From: Spirodela intermedia
Lineage: Eukaryota; Streptophyta; Magnoliopsida; Alismatales; Araceae
Direction of reading: 5' to 3'
Assembly (NCBI GenBank): GCA_902729315.2
Contig: LR746273.1
Span: forward strand, 3,697,001 to 3,761,000
DNA length: 64,000 bases
Shown here piece by piece: positions 14,016-25,896 of the stretch. Every line of letters starts with the position of its first letter. The first letter of the stretch is position 1. The position numbers were made by a program, and so were the translations under genes. The notes under the pieces were generated by a model. The model did not search any database. It was not told the DNA's origin and worked only from the letters and a program-made list of their open reading frames with translations.

Positions 14016-14546
14016 AATGCATTATTACTATTTTGTTCTCTCTCTCTCTCTCTCTCCCTCTTATTTTTCCCTCCATATGCTTGCCCCTGTGTTTTTACTT
14101 CTTCCTTCCCTTATAACTCTCTATCTCTCTCTCTCTCTCCTTTTTTTCTCTATTCCTGATTCCCTTTCTCTCTACTCTTCTTTCTTTCTTCGTGTTTCAC
14201 AATCTCCCTTCTTCCCCTCCTATCCCTCTCTCTCTCTATCCCCTTGTTTATTGCTTCCAAATGTACCTCCTCACACGCTTATCATCTGCGCACACAATAT
14301 TCTACCCTATCTTATAGGATTGGAAAACTATTGACGCGGTTTGGAGCCCCAAGCTTTGTTAATGGATTTTATAAAAATGAGCCTGTAGATGTTTTGTTCA
14401 ATTTTAGAAATAAAACTTCGTTTTTTAATTTTCCTCCCTTAAAACCGTCAGGAAAAATGTGCTGAGTTACTTGATGAAATAAATCTGACATATCAAGAAA
14501 AAAGCGAGACTGAAGTAGATCAAAGTTGACGGGGCCAGGGAATGGG

Positions 14547-14596
<50 letters not shown>

Positions 14597-14960
14597 GAGG
14601 AAGAGAGAGATCATAGATAATGATGCTGCCTAGATAGTAGCAAAAAAATAATCTTAGATGATTAATTTCCTCGATTTTATTTTATTTTACAAAACATTCG
14701 CTTTGTAGCAATTGTTAGCAGAGTGTTAAGTCAATTAAGCTATTTATCAAGAGTCCAGTAAACTAATAGTCAATAACGATTCAGTTGGAGGCCTCTTTTA
14801 CTTCTCCTATCATACGAAAGATGCAAGGCATGAGATTGTAATGAAGATAACTTTATTGTCAGATTTACTGAAGGTAATTTCTTTCTAGGGTTTTCTGGGG
14901 AGCCGCCCTACCTACCATCTCTCTCCACTCCATTGACGTCTCATCTCCGTCATTCCATAT
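14016..14960. other. Pyrimidine-rich and GA-rich intergenic DNA
   Basis: A C/T-rich tract (about 14030-14240, several CT runs) is followed by a pure GA microsatellite at 14550-14591. The short Ser/Leu-rich frames over it are repeat translations. No gene was recognised. Confidence 0.55.
14550..14591. repeat. (GA)n microsatellite
   Basis: Uninterrupted GA run of about 42 bases ending in GATAGAGG. Confidence 0.95.
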
Positions 14961-15026
14961 GTTCAGATTTTGGGTTCCATAAGATAATTCATCTTTTACC
15001 TCTTTCTCTCGCGTATCCTATTTGAT

Positions 15027-15077
15027 CTGCTGCTGCTGTTGCTGCTGCTGCCGGTGGTGTCTAACCATCAGCAGCAT

Positions 15078-15109
<32 letters not shown>

Positions 15110-15110
15110 C
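15027..15110. repeat. CTG / CAG inverted triplet repeat
   Basis: A CTG-rich arm (15027-15051, one TTG interruption) is followed by a spacer of 17 bases (15052-15068) and a CAG-rich arm (15069-15110, one CAT interruption). The arms are complementary, and GGTGGT in the spacer can extend pairing with ACCATC. The poly-Ser and poly-Cys frames read across it are artefacts of the repeat. Confidence 0.9.
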
Positions 15111-17160
15111 TGAAACGTACGACACTACCAGCAGCACGACAGTGAGGGCAGTATCACCAAGGATTGCGGACCCCACCGCCACCTATGTAAAGCATGCCTT
15201 TATCATATCACCACAGCTCCTAGAACAAAGCAAACTAATGACTGCTGGCGCTTTTTTTCTTCCGGAGGTGAGGGCATAAGAAATCACGCGTTCTCTCTGC
15301 AACCTACCCTCCCTCCCTTTCTTCTTCATCCTTTTCCCCTCATCCTGCTACAACTGCATCCTTCTCTCCTACTTCTGCCTGCCCAACGTACTTTGATTCC
15401 ATGAACGTGGCGCACCGGCCGCAGTGAACGATCGCAAGAGATCCATGATCGAAGGCCAAGGGCCCATTGTTATCGTAAGTACATGTTTGGAGATATCTTT
15501 TTAATGTAGTAACCGATGAAAAAGGGGTCCTAGGACTTGCGACGTGAAAGGTTGGAGAAATCCCGACGACAGATGGCGACCGGGAGGGTTCTGTAACTGG
15601 AATAAAACGGGAGGAGTCGAGGCCTCAATATGCGTGTACAAAGAAAGCTTCAGCCGTCCACCAGGATGGAGACATCACTGCGGATACTGGCAAGAAGCTC
15701 ACATGCGTCCGCCTACCCCCAGACAACCCAACCCAGCACACCCTGGCAAGTTAACGCTGAATGACGTTTGAAGTCAGTTCAACTTCATATGTGCCGACAA
15801 ATATAGAATGTTTAGAAGTTATGTGTACTATATTTCAGTTTGTGGGACGTGAGAGTCGTTTTTCTTTTTAACAGTACAAATATCTCGGTAACGAACGTTG
15901 TAAAGGGCATTTCCATGTATGCTTGATGCGCTTCTCGTCTATTTACTTCATCCAGAGTTTAATAGCGTTGGTGGAACTATTGAACAGTTGTTTACTGCGT
16001 CGGAGACGAACTTATCAAATGCACAGCTAATTACTCAGTTAATACTAAATATTTTTTAGATGACGCGATCCTATGGAGATCTCAATTGCTACTCAGTCGT
16101 GCAAGTTGATAGGACAAATAAATCTAGGCATATACACCCATACAGTTTGACATTGTTCGTGAGATGAGTTGATCATATCTGTGGCCCATACTAGGTTTTT
16201 GCACTGTTCGTATGATAATTTGTCATTTGGATAGCTCAATCGGTTACTAACTGATGCTTGCTAGATGAGTTAACAATTTGGGTAACTCGTAAATCGGCGA
16301 GCAGTAAGTGTTCGGAATATGAGTGGATCATATGGATAGAACATCAACTAGTCATAATATATACTTGGTAACTTATCGATATGCACAATCCATCTTCAAT
16401 TCAAATTTAATTTTTTCTTGAACAGCAACAATTAGTGTCTCCGAAACGTGACCCACTAGTCCAGATTTTTTCGTTGACATTTAGTCTTCTCACACCTTTA
16501 CTTTGAGATGAACCTCACTAGCCATCCATCTCAAGCGCCTTCCTGTTCATACAATCTAAGAAGGCAGATTGACACTCCTGTGCTCTTGATGGTCTAATCA
16601 TAAACTTGATCACGCTTAGCTGTATTCAATACAACGGTTTTTTCCACATCAGTTTTAGGCCGCTTATTGGGTCTTTCGGTGGGGCCGTAGGGTCTATCTG
16701 TCCACAGAGACGACGTGACGCTCGCACACGCAAGGACGCAAAACGAAAGCGGTCTCACCCGGTCTTTTACTCGGTGGTTTCCTTGTTCGTTTTTGTACCG
16801 TTGGAGGCGGGGTAGAGTGGGTTGTGTATCTTTCAGGTGCAAGAATCCGCAGGAGATTCAACGGGGGTGACGGCTTCACGTTACTATGAGAAGGGGGATT
16901 CATTGGGAAATAGGCTCCTCTCAATGGGGAGGGGGGAGTTGCTCATTAAGATAACGTACCCTAAGCAGTGCTTTCTCTTCTGCCTTTCTCGAGCTCATCT
17001 CTCTCTCTCCCCGACAACATCTTGCTTTGAGTTCTTGTTCAGCGCTGTCATTTTCACTTGTACCCGGGAAACTCGATTTCAACGGTTAAAGGAAATATTG
17101 ATTGAATATTGAGCTGGGGTAGTCGCAACTCAGAAAATAGAGCTCGATGAAGTTTCGTGC
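15111..17160. other. Intergenic DNA without recognised genes
   Basis: Mixed composition. A short frame starting with ATG near 15448 runs into a good donor (GTTATC/GTAAGTAC), but no downstream exon was recognised. Parts of 15,660-16,180 weakly resemble 21,670-22,080 (for example GTGAGATG..TGATCATA in both), which would extend the diverged duplication listed below. Confidence 0.4.
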
Positions 17161-17286
17161 ATTAGAGAGAAAGAGAGAGCGAGCGGGCGAGAGAGATAGA
17201 GATAGCGATAGATAGAGAGGGAGAGATAGAGATGGATAGATAGATAGTGAGAGAGAGAGAGAGGGAGAGAGCGAGAGCGAGCGAGC

Positions 17287-17341
<55 letters not shown>
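17161..17341. repeat. Compound GA / GATA / GT microsatellite
   Basis: Purine-rich simple sequence: GAGA, GATA and GAGCGA runs, a short GT run near 17287-17304, then about 36 bases of pure GA. A similar but shorter GA/GATA tract (22568-22624) precedes the second copy of the duplicated segment. Confidence 0.9.
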
Positions 17342-17344
<3 letters not shown>

Positions 17345-18190
17345 TCAAGCAGCCGAAAAAAGGCCACGATGTTCACTATTATCTCGTAAATACGCCAGCT
17401 AGCTTTCTCCGCCTCCGCCGTGCGCTGGGTTTCCCATGTGACGTCCAATCACCATAAAGAGAAGCTGCAGGGAAGTTTCAATTCGCCTATTGTTTCAGTT
17501 CTCTCCCTCTGTGCAATGGGTGTGGGAGCCCACCAGATCTTACAGAACAAAAGGGTAGCTGATCTTTAAATGAGTACTGTTCCTCGGCACTGGGGACGCG
17601 CAGATTTTCACGTTGATCTTTAAAAACAAAAAAGACGTCGTTCCTCTACCAAGGTGGTCCCTCGTTCTGCATCCTCGTCGACAGAAGAAACGACCTTTCC
17701 TGTGCTTCGGTTCGTTGAGAGTGGCCTATTTCTCCGTCCTCCAAGCTCTACATAGATGATTATATAGATAGAGACACGAAGGTCGACAGCCGCTTAAAGA
17801 AAACATTGATGTATCTAAGCCCTTTTTCTTTAAATCTTGTTCCAGACTGGGTAATCTCTCTATTCTTCTCTCTCTCTCTCTCTCTCCATCTCCCGCTCAC
17901 CCGCGCGCGCTCCCTTTTTCTAGATTCACATATGCATATTAACATCGAGAGAGATGAATTTTGAATGAGAGAGATAGGCAGAGTTGATATTCCAGCTTGA
18001 GGAAACACAAGCTGTATCCTTCATAATCATTGGTTATAATACTGGGTTGCAGAGGAGACCATACTTCGGTGGACTTCTGAAAACCTGGTGTCCACATTGG
18101 TGTTGAGCTGGCTGATTCGAGTGCCAGTGGAAACATTGCTGTGACTGATGATGGACCAGGCACTGTTAGATGCGCAATTTCTGATCATTT
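17342..18190. repeat. Diverged duplicated segment, copy A
   Basis: This is homologous by eye to 22671-23440 in the same orientation, about 5.3 kb away. Shared blocks in order include ATCTCGTAAATA(C/T)GCCAGCTAGC, GTGACGTCCAATCA, GGAAGTTTCAAT, GCCCACCAGATCTT, TTTCCACGTTG-like sequence and a 3' block around GAGGCCATACTTC / GAGACCATACTTC. The core carries an ACGT element directly joined to a CCAAT box, which is promoter-like. No open frame is conserved over the whole length, so the nature of the unit is unknown. Confidence 0.7.
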
Positions 18191-20570
18191 ATAGGGCGGT
18201 TATGAAAGCCGGCTAGAATTGTAATTGGGCTAGGTTATCTGAGTTTATTTGAAATAACTCAGCTATCTGAGTTTTATAAGCTCCAGTGACTGAACCAGTC
18301 ACGTGAGGACTGATTAAGGATAAACATTCATAAAATTGCATTAACTTTGACCAGTCCGCTTAACATAAATTACAAATGACATATGTTATCAAACTGATAA
18401 TTACATTAACCTAATTTAATCTACGCTGGAGAGTGTTTTCAAACTGAAAGTTAGATACCACTTAGGAGAATCGACCCCCATGCATGAAGGGAGCCATTAG
18501 CAGCTCTGTGATGCACTTTAGGAAGCAAAGGAAGAGTTGTATCAGAACACTTTATGCTCCTGCGCATATGGGATTATTAAGTCCTGGCGTTCGAGAAGTT
18601 AACAGAGAAGAAAAACGGAACATCTTAAAATTTTAAAGTCATGCCAACATAACTTGGACAAAGGATGAATGGAGGGAGGGAGGGAGGGAGGGTGAGAGAG
18701 GGAGAGAGAGAGAGAGAGAAGCATACACACAAAAATACATATATGTAAATATTATAACGTAGGGGGACAGGGTCTGGTTGGTAACCTATTATAAAATCAT
18801 CAGACAATAGATTCCGGAATCAGTACCATGTTTCTACTCCCTCCATTACGAAGTATACAAGATTTGTACTCTGGTAGGAAATAGAAATGTTTGAGTTCCT
18901 TGTGATAAACGTAGTACTACAATGCCCTTGAACGGTTAGCCTAAAGATATTTCATCTCCAATTAATTGATCAAATATATACAAATCTTCTGTTGTGATGA
19001 TCTTCTTACAGGAGGCTACATAATGAGACTTTGTCCAAATTGATCTCAACCATCGTCAGTCAAAAATTCTCGTGGAGGACACTTATCATTGTAATCCTGT
19101 TTCTTACAACCTACAACTTGAGATCGTTAGTCTGGTAATGACCAAACATGTAGCCAAAAGTATAAGGCTCAAGTTATTGCGCTTTTTATGCTACCACGAT
19201 GTTTCGAACTTGGATTTCTCATTGACCAACATAGGTCAAAGAACTAGGAAACATTGTCAAGGCCTTTGAGGTTACTCATAAGGTTGTTCATTAGTTCCAA
19301 CACCATTTATAATTATTTATTAGATGGTTCATCATCAAGGACTTTCAGAATTTTTGGTGGCTAGATTCCTTTGATCAATCAAGCCGAAGGATCTCTGGCC
19401 TGATTTGCGTTTATAATTCATATTGCTGAGCATCTTTACTTTGAAGGTCATTCACCTAAATAAGGTCCACATTCACCTAAATAAGGTCTTCATTTTAAAC
19501 ATCTTTACTTTGAAGGTCATTAAATTTCTTACTAAAAGATAGACAGGACAATGTAAGAAGAAAAAAAATACACAATGGTGGATGGAATGGCATATGATTA
19601 TCTTTTACACAAACAAAGATAAAGTGAACTTTTGATAAAAAATAAGACAAGTAAAACATAGATTGATTATAATGGAAATAATAAAATATAAAAATAATGT
19701 TTCTACTACGCGTATATAAGGATAACAAATTAATCTGATGAGTTTTGTAAATAGTATAGATAATATTGCTAATGATAGAACAAGTGATTGTCTTAAATCC
19801 GATAAATTTATTTTGATGGTATCAAGAACAAAACTTTGACTTTAGAGTCTTGACTATGCGCATGACTCTTTAATAAGAAACCTATGCTTAGAAAGCAGGA
19901 GCATTTTCGAAAAGTCTATGTCAATAACACCTAAAAAATTTGATACTTGCATGGCAACACAAAAATTTAAATTTAATTTAAACATATTTATGCTTATGTT
20001 TACATTAGTTCAGATTATTAACCCAACATGAAACCCTTCGAGCTTATAAATAAGGCATTGCAGTGAGGAAGCCTATTAGACAGTTTTAGAGTCAAGAACT
20101 TAAACCCTCGATTTATCTTGGTGTCCACCTTTCTCTCATTGCCTCTCTCTCAAGAAAGTCATTAAATCTAAAAAAAAAATCAACACATTTAGATGTTTTT
20201 CGACACATTAATAGTTAGTCAAGATCAGTAAAGCTTTCAAGACGCTTAGATCTTTTACATATTCCTTTAGATGACATTGTGTGCTGGTTCATATTTACAT
20301 TTGGTATTTATGTCATACAAACAGGCTTTCTAGCGAGCAATGATAAATTACTGACGAAAATTCGGTTAGCACCGTTGGAAAATTCAATATACACTTGGTT
20401 AACAACTATACATTCCAAGAATAGATTGGGGAGATGGAACTCGTTTGGGCTGGCCGAACCCGTAAAACTTCTTGCATGTCGTATGAAATATTTTCTTCTT
20501 TCTCCCTGTCTTATTGTGTAGGGTCTAATTGTCTTCCAACTGTTCGTCTCCCCTTCTTAGATCTTGAAAA
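18191..20570. other. Intergenic DNA without recognised genes
   Basis: AT-rich in most parts. It contains a GGGA repeat tract (18673-18693) and a small nested direct repeat at about 19431-19521: a 22-base unit CATCTTTACTTTGAAGGTCATT flanks two copies of CATTCACCTAAATAAGGTC. No gene was recognised. Confidence 0.5.
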
Positions 20571-21170
20571 GTGATGAAAAATAATGAGGGAAATCCTTTT
20601 ATTATAGGCAACAACAATTACGTGATTCAGTCTCACATATTCTACATTTCTCCCTTGTGGATTCATTTTACCTTTTTTTTTATGCGGGGGCTACATTCGA
20701 GGGTTTTTATTTCTTCCTCTTTCTTATTTTACCCCTCTACATGCCCCTCCCTCTCTGTCCCTTTCTATCCTCCCTTTGTCTCTTCCTCAATCACTTTATT
20801 CTTGTTTCTCCCCTCCTTCGATCTCTCTCTCTCTCTCCCCATCGCTTTCCCTATTCTCCTTTGTTCCTCCGCCTTTCGTTTTTCTTCTCCCCCATATGGT
20901 TATCGTCTGTACGCAGAAAGACATGATAGTCTGCCTCCTCGTTTAAATGGGAATGGGAGACTATTCACGTGTGTGGGAGACAAATTTGTGATGACCGGTT
21001 GAGAAAGGTATGGAGCGGGGAGCGGGGAGCCGGGGGGCGGGTGGGGGGGAGGGGGCGAACGGGCGCAGGTACAGAAAGAGAGGACAAGCAGGAACCAGAA
21101 ACCTCCCCCTTCCTTCTCTCACTCTCGCTCTCGCTCTAATCCCCTGCCGGTGATGCTGAACGAGCTGCGT
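20571..21170. other. Pyrimidine-rich tract followed by a G-rich, quadruplex-type tract
   Basis: About 20,700-20,900 is C/T-rich. It is followed at 21012-21055 by at least five G runs of 3-7 bases with short spacers, a sequence type able to form a G-quadruplex on the plus strand. No gene was recognised. Confidence 0.6.
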
Positions 21171-22670
21171 TAAGTACTTTAATGTACAACAAGGCCAGCC
21201 GCAAATCAGTGAGCCTACCTAACAAGGTTTGCGGCAGAAGATGACCCCCAATGCCTGGGAGTCACCTCATCGACACCTCCCCTCCTTTGGGCACAGGAGA
21301 TCACCTGGTTCTCCGAAATCCCCCACCTTCTCTCTCTTCTTCTCTCTTTTCCATTTTACAATTATTAAACTAGTTTGTGGATTCTCTTCTGTGTGCTGAA
21401 GTTAGATTTTCCGGCACGGGTTGCACTGCGTACGCAGGAAGGCAGACAGTAACTCTAAGGAGCTGAAAGCGACTGGTGATCAGCTTCTGTACGTACCCAC
21501 AGAGCTCTCGTTGTGGTAGACGGTGTCGGAAAGAGATTTTACGGCTTCCCACTTGAAAAAACAGGGAAGTTCGTACGACAAGGAGAGATTCTGTTCTTGA
21601 TGGAAAATGGAATGGAATGAATCAAGGCATCAATTATTTGTGCACAAGTGAGCAGCCGCCCTGCGGGAGGGGGACACATGTGAATACTGCCAAGAACCCA
21701 CTTGCGCTCCCATCCGAATACTAAATTATCCCTTTGGGTTAAGTATAAATTGTATATATACCCTTCAAGTGGGTTACCCACTTTAGTCGCTTATCTATAA
21801 AGTGAATAGTTTGGGAAGATTCATAACGAGATGCTCGAATTAAGATTAATAGGCGTCAGTGTGCATGGTTGTGCAGAGGTGTAAGACGGAATATCTACAA
21901 CATTCAAATTTCCGGGGCGTGAGAATCAGGACACCCTATCGGAATTCTGTTCAACATTATTCGGTTTTTCGTTTTCTTTTAATAATGGGGACATCTCGAC
22001 AGTACACATAATTTCAACGATGTTTCAATGAGAATTTACGGATGCGGTGCCCTTACCAGTGAGATGGAGTGATCATACTAGTAGCTAGCTAGTTTGCTAA
22101 AAATACATTGATCCCAGTAGATTAATGTCTTTAGAAGCTCACGATACATGTTTAGGTAATTAATATGATCGAGAGGCAACTAAGCTCATGATAACTGTTT
22201 GTTGGGTTTTAAATTTATTTTTTAAATTTAGTTTGTTGGGTATTTTAGTTTTCGATCATGTTTATTAATGCTTAATGCTTCTTATTCTTGTCATTTTTTT
22301 CACAAGGGATGCGCGCGTCTTAATCAGATTAGAGACTGCGCAATCCATTGTCATGTACGTGACAAATCCAAGAGCATGGCGAAGAAACCCTAGGTCCAAA
22401 ATCCCCCACCCCCCTCTTCTCCCGTCCCGCCCCATATTTTTTTGTCACTTATCCCCCGGTGGGATTGAAATCGCCGTGAAATGCAAAGAGGGGATGAACT
22501 CTCGGTCTGGCGTGAAACTGCCGCAAAGATGTAACGACACGACGAGAGGGAGAGGGGGATGGGGTGGGAGTGAGGGAGAGATAGATAAAGAGATAGAGAT
22601 ATCGGTAGATTGAGAGAGAGAGAGGAATGTCGTCGTACGCGGTTTGGAGACCCCCACTCGTGAAAAATCC

Positions 22671-23073
22671 AAACCGAGCAGCTGAAAACGGCCAGGGTGC
22701 TCACTGTTATCTCGTAAATATGCCAGCTAGCCTTCTCACTTTCCGCTGTGGGTTGGAGATTAAGCTTCGCACGTGACGTCCAATCAGAAGCTGCCAGGAA
22801 GTTTCAATCGCCTCTCGCTTTAGCCTATTCCCGCTGGACGGTGGGAGCGGGAGTGGGCGCCCACCAGATCTTCAAAAGCAAGAGTTTAGATGACCTTTAA
22901 TTGGCTATTGTTGCTCGACATCGGTTACGTGGAAATTTTCCACGTTGGCCTTGAAGTACGCAATAGATATCACTCTATCATGGTGGTCACTAGTTCCCTC
23001 CCACTCAGATGCAACAAGGCTCTCATCTGTGCTTCCTTTCGTGGAGTCTGACCTATCCACGTTTCCATCAGTG

Positions 23074-23104
<31 letters not shown>

Positions 23105-23155
23105 CTGTGTTGCACATACATCGACACGTAACAGAAGTACGAAGGCCGATAACTC

Positions 23156-23206
<51 letters not shown>

Positions 23207-23440
23207 GATTCTCTGGTTTTGAGGAAGCCCAAGCTATACCCTCCATAGTCGTGGGATAGGATGCTGTAGTAGAGGAGGCCATACTTCAATGAACGTGGAG
23301 ACAACCCTGCGACTCCAAGTGTGGTAGAACCGGCTGATTTGCGGTGGCTGTGGAGAACGCTGTAGCAATGCTGTCATGCCCCAGATGATGGAGCAAGCAC
23401 TGTTGAATGTGCGTTTTCTTATCATTCAACTGATACTTTT
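22671..23440. repeat. Diverged duplicated segment, copy B
   Basis: Second copy of the unit at 17342-18190. It starts after a GA/GATA tract and contains CACGTGACGTCCAATCA, where a G-box, an ACGT core and a CCAAT box overlap or abut. A 43-base GA microsatellite (23161-23203) interrupts the unit just before the conserved 3' block. The minus-strand reading of the 3' block gives DYGGYSLGFLK here and DYEGYSLCFLK in copy A, hinting at a decayed coding exon, but I do not recognise it. Confidence 0.7.
23161..23203. repeat. (GA)n microsatellite
   Basis: Uninterrupted GA run of about 43 bases inside duplicated copy B. Confidence 0.95.
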
Positions 23441-23702
23441 GGTCATTTTATGAAATATCTGCACCGTTTTTTTGGGCTTCCTTACCATCTCCAGTCAATA
23501 CTGATGTGCTTTAGAGAGTGATCTTTATTTAATCGATATCGTCTACATTGGTAAAACCTTATTACATCAATTTATTCGTAGATCGGAGTTTGCTAGAAAA
23601 GGAGGAGGAGAGATACATCGAAACCCTGCGAGGAAAAGCTCGAGATCTCCTTCATGAAAAATGTAAAAATAAAAGAAACCGTTATCACCTGGCAGAAACG
23701 TT

Positions 23703-25498
23703 CTATAGGTTACAAGAGTAGCCGTGAGTAGTGCAGTGATACATTGGAGACCTTGTCTGGTGAGCTGACGCTTCATGCAGATTGCGTATGCCGGGTACAT
23801 TTTCGCCGGAGATCACTCCAGCTGAACCGTTTTCGAAACAGTCTGCATTAGCTAAGAAGATCCACCGAAAGCCACCCCCCATAATCAGACAGATGAGAAG
23901 AAGAAGAGTAAAAGAACAAGTCAGAGCATGAGGAGTGGAGGAACAAACTAGAGGATGCGGAGGACAAGAGCATGAAGGAGAATGAGAACGAGGAGAAGAA
24001 AGAAGGAACTATCATCACCTGTGAACGCGGGAGATCTGTTGGTGGACTTCACGGAGCGATACATCTGAGATGAAAAAGTCTGGAGCTTCAGAAGCAGGTG
24101 AAGTAAAAAACAAAAATTCATATATAGTGGGATCATATCGCCACAATTTCAACATAACTATGATCGGCAGAAGCTGAGGGTGGTGAAGAGAGAGAAGGAG
24201 AGGATAGTTTGACCGATGATAATCAATGGTTGCTATCCCTTTTGATGGGTGCTGACCACTGAAGACGTGGGAGTGATTGACCGTGAACATGGGTTTTCAT
24301 GAGCAAATGACTGAGTTTCCTTCTAGTTTCATCATAGATGGCGATATCCATAAATATGTCTAGTCATGAACCTGAAACGGTTGGAGAATTTTTATTTTCC
24401 AGGATAGTTTGGGATTGGTGGACTCAAATGATCAACATCCTCAAGGCTCGTTTGACGGGAAAAGGTTGTAAAAGGAAAAGATTGGAAAATGGATCCCTTT
24501 TCCTTTCTGAGATCGTTCAGATGAATCAATGGGGTAGGGAAAAAATCGAAGAGAAGTAGAAAGCTGAGCTCTTTGTGCAAATCTGAGAAAACCCAGTTAG
24601 GGTTTCCGTCGGAAGATCGAGTACAGAAGCAGATGTTTGCTTTCCTTACCTGCAGATGAGATTTCACGTGAGCCAAGGTGAGATCTTTCACATCCATAAG
24701 CTCAAGAACAGACTTAGGGGTGGCCCCTGAAACCCAGAGAAAACAATTCAGCCATATTGTGAGTTATGATCGAGTCTTTCAAATCAGAATCATCTGGCAA
24801 TCATATAATATCACCGCAGATTGATTTTTATCTTAACTAAAAGGGGACTATTCGAGTTCTGAAGAAGAAAACACACTCTCATGGCCTCCTAAGAGCTCGA
24901 CGGCGTGGACGAAGCGGGTGTGGAGTGTCGTGCTCCAGCGGATCCTGGGCGCCCTTCTAATCCGCTTTGCCGGAATCCTCAGCCGTGGTGGCGGTGCCGA
25001 GTCAGGATGGGATGGTTGGCGGCGGCGTCGGCGGTGGCGGTTCGTTGGCTGATGCTGCACGAAGGGGAAGGGAGAGGCATCGCGATTATAGTACACGGGG
25101 ACCCCAGTAATGGGCTGTAGTTGCTGCTGGAGATCACATTGGGGGAAGTCTTGGCAGTGGAGGTGGGTTTGCTCTCCGCCATTTGTGGTGATGGTGGTGG
25201 GTTTGGAGATTGGTCGGCTCGCTAAAATGCTGACAGTGAGCTCTAGGGATGCAGCAGCAGGCCAGGAAGAGGGGAGAGACCGAAGGGCGGGAGGGGGAGA
25301 GCTCGTGGAACTGCCTAGGGAATCCCCGGGTGATGATCTCCTCGAATGGTGATGGTGATGGTGATGGTGATGACCTCCTCCCACTTCCAGGTTGATGCTA
25401 GCATCTGAGTTCCTTTCCCAGGTTTCTGTTGGCCTGCCGTTAGTGTTCGGAAGGCTTATCTGTAGGGAAAGGTCTGGTTGAGCAGGGAAGAGGTCCAT
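23703..25498 (-). CDS. KAN: KANADI GARP transcription factor (3' end uncertain)
   Basis: A KANADI-class GARP-domain DNA-binding regulator; the family sets abaxial organ identity and acts mainly as a repressor in the nucleus. Exons on the minus strand: 24877-25498, 24650-24726, 24019-24064 and a fourth starting at 23842. The start is at MDLFPAQPDLSLQIS, the family's usual N-terminus with an EAR-like LSLQI motif. Upstream frame codons belong to the leader. Residues about 47-55 are a nine-histidine run. LQPITGVPVYYN matches the conserved PIxGxPVY block. The GARP domain (APRIRWSTTLHTRFVHAVEL.., TPKSVLELMDVKDLTLAHVK.., MYRSVKSTNR) is intact and split by introns at the family positions. Exon 4 reads DCFENGSAGVISGENVP, as in KAN1/KAN2, then meets TAG at 23703. 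The typical C-terminal LEFTLGRP exon was not found: either a donor (CAGACAAG/GTCTCC, about 23752) leads to distant exons, or the protein is truncated. Confidence 0.88.
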
Positions 25499-25849
25499 TG
25501 TCCCCCCGTCCCTCCTCCCCACCTCTCTCTCTCTTGCTCTCTCCTTGCACCTGCGCAATGGTGTATTCCCCCTCCACTGTGATCTGGGTTCGTTCTGCTA
25601 GCCTGCGCAACGATCTGCTGGCCTGCTCCAAAGAGATGGAAGGGCGTAAAGCGAGAGGAGTAGCAGCTGCGATGGGCGGATGAGAGGGACGGAATGGATT
25701 GATCTAGAGGGAGTTGGGGTTTTGAGGGAGAAGGGGGAGGGGAGGTAAACGTGCCGAGATGCGACTGAATGAGGTTGCTTCTTCTATGGGGTGTGTGTGG
25801 ATGTAGGGGGGTGTACAGGAGAGTATCTTTTCTGCGAATTAGAGAGATG

Positions 25850-25852
<3 letters not shown>

Positions 25853-25894
<42 letters not shown>
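25853..25894. repeat. (GA)n microsatellite in KANADI leader/promoter
   Basis: GA run about 355 bases upstream of the KANADI start codon (CT on the coding strand), in a position typical of plant CT-rich leaders. Confidence 0.9.

Positions 25895-25896
<2 letters not shown>

Noticed and set aside
15022-15279. Poly-Cys/poly-Ser frame as a possible small secreted protein
   Set aside because: It is a reading of the CTG and CAG repeats; nothing outside the repeats resembles a gene.
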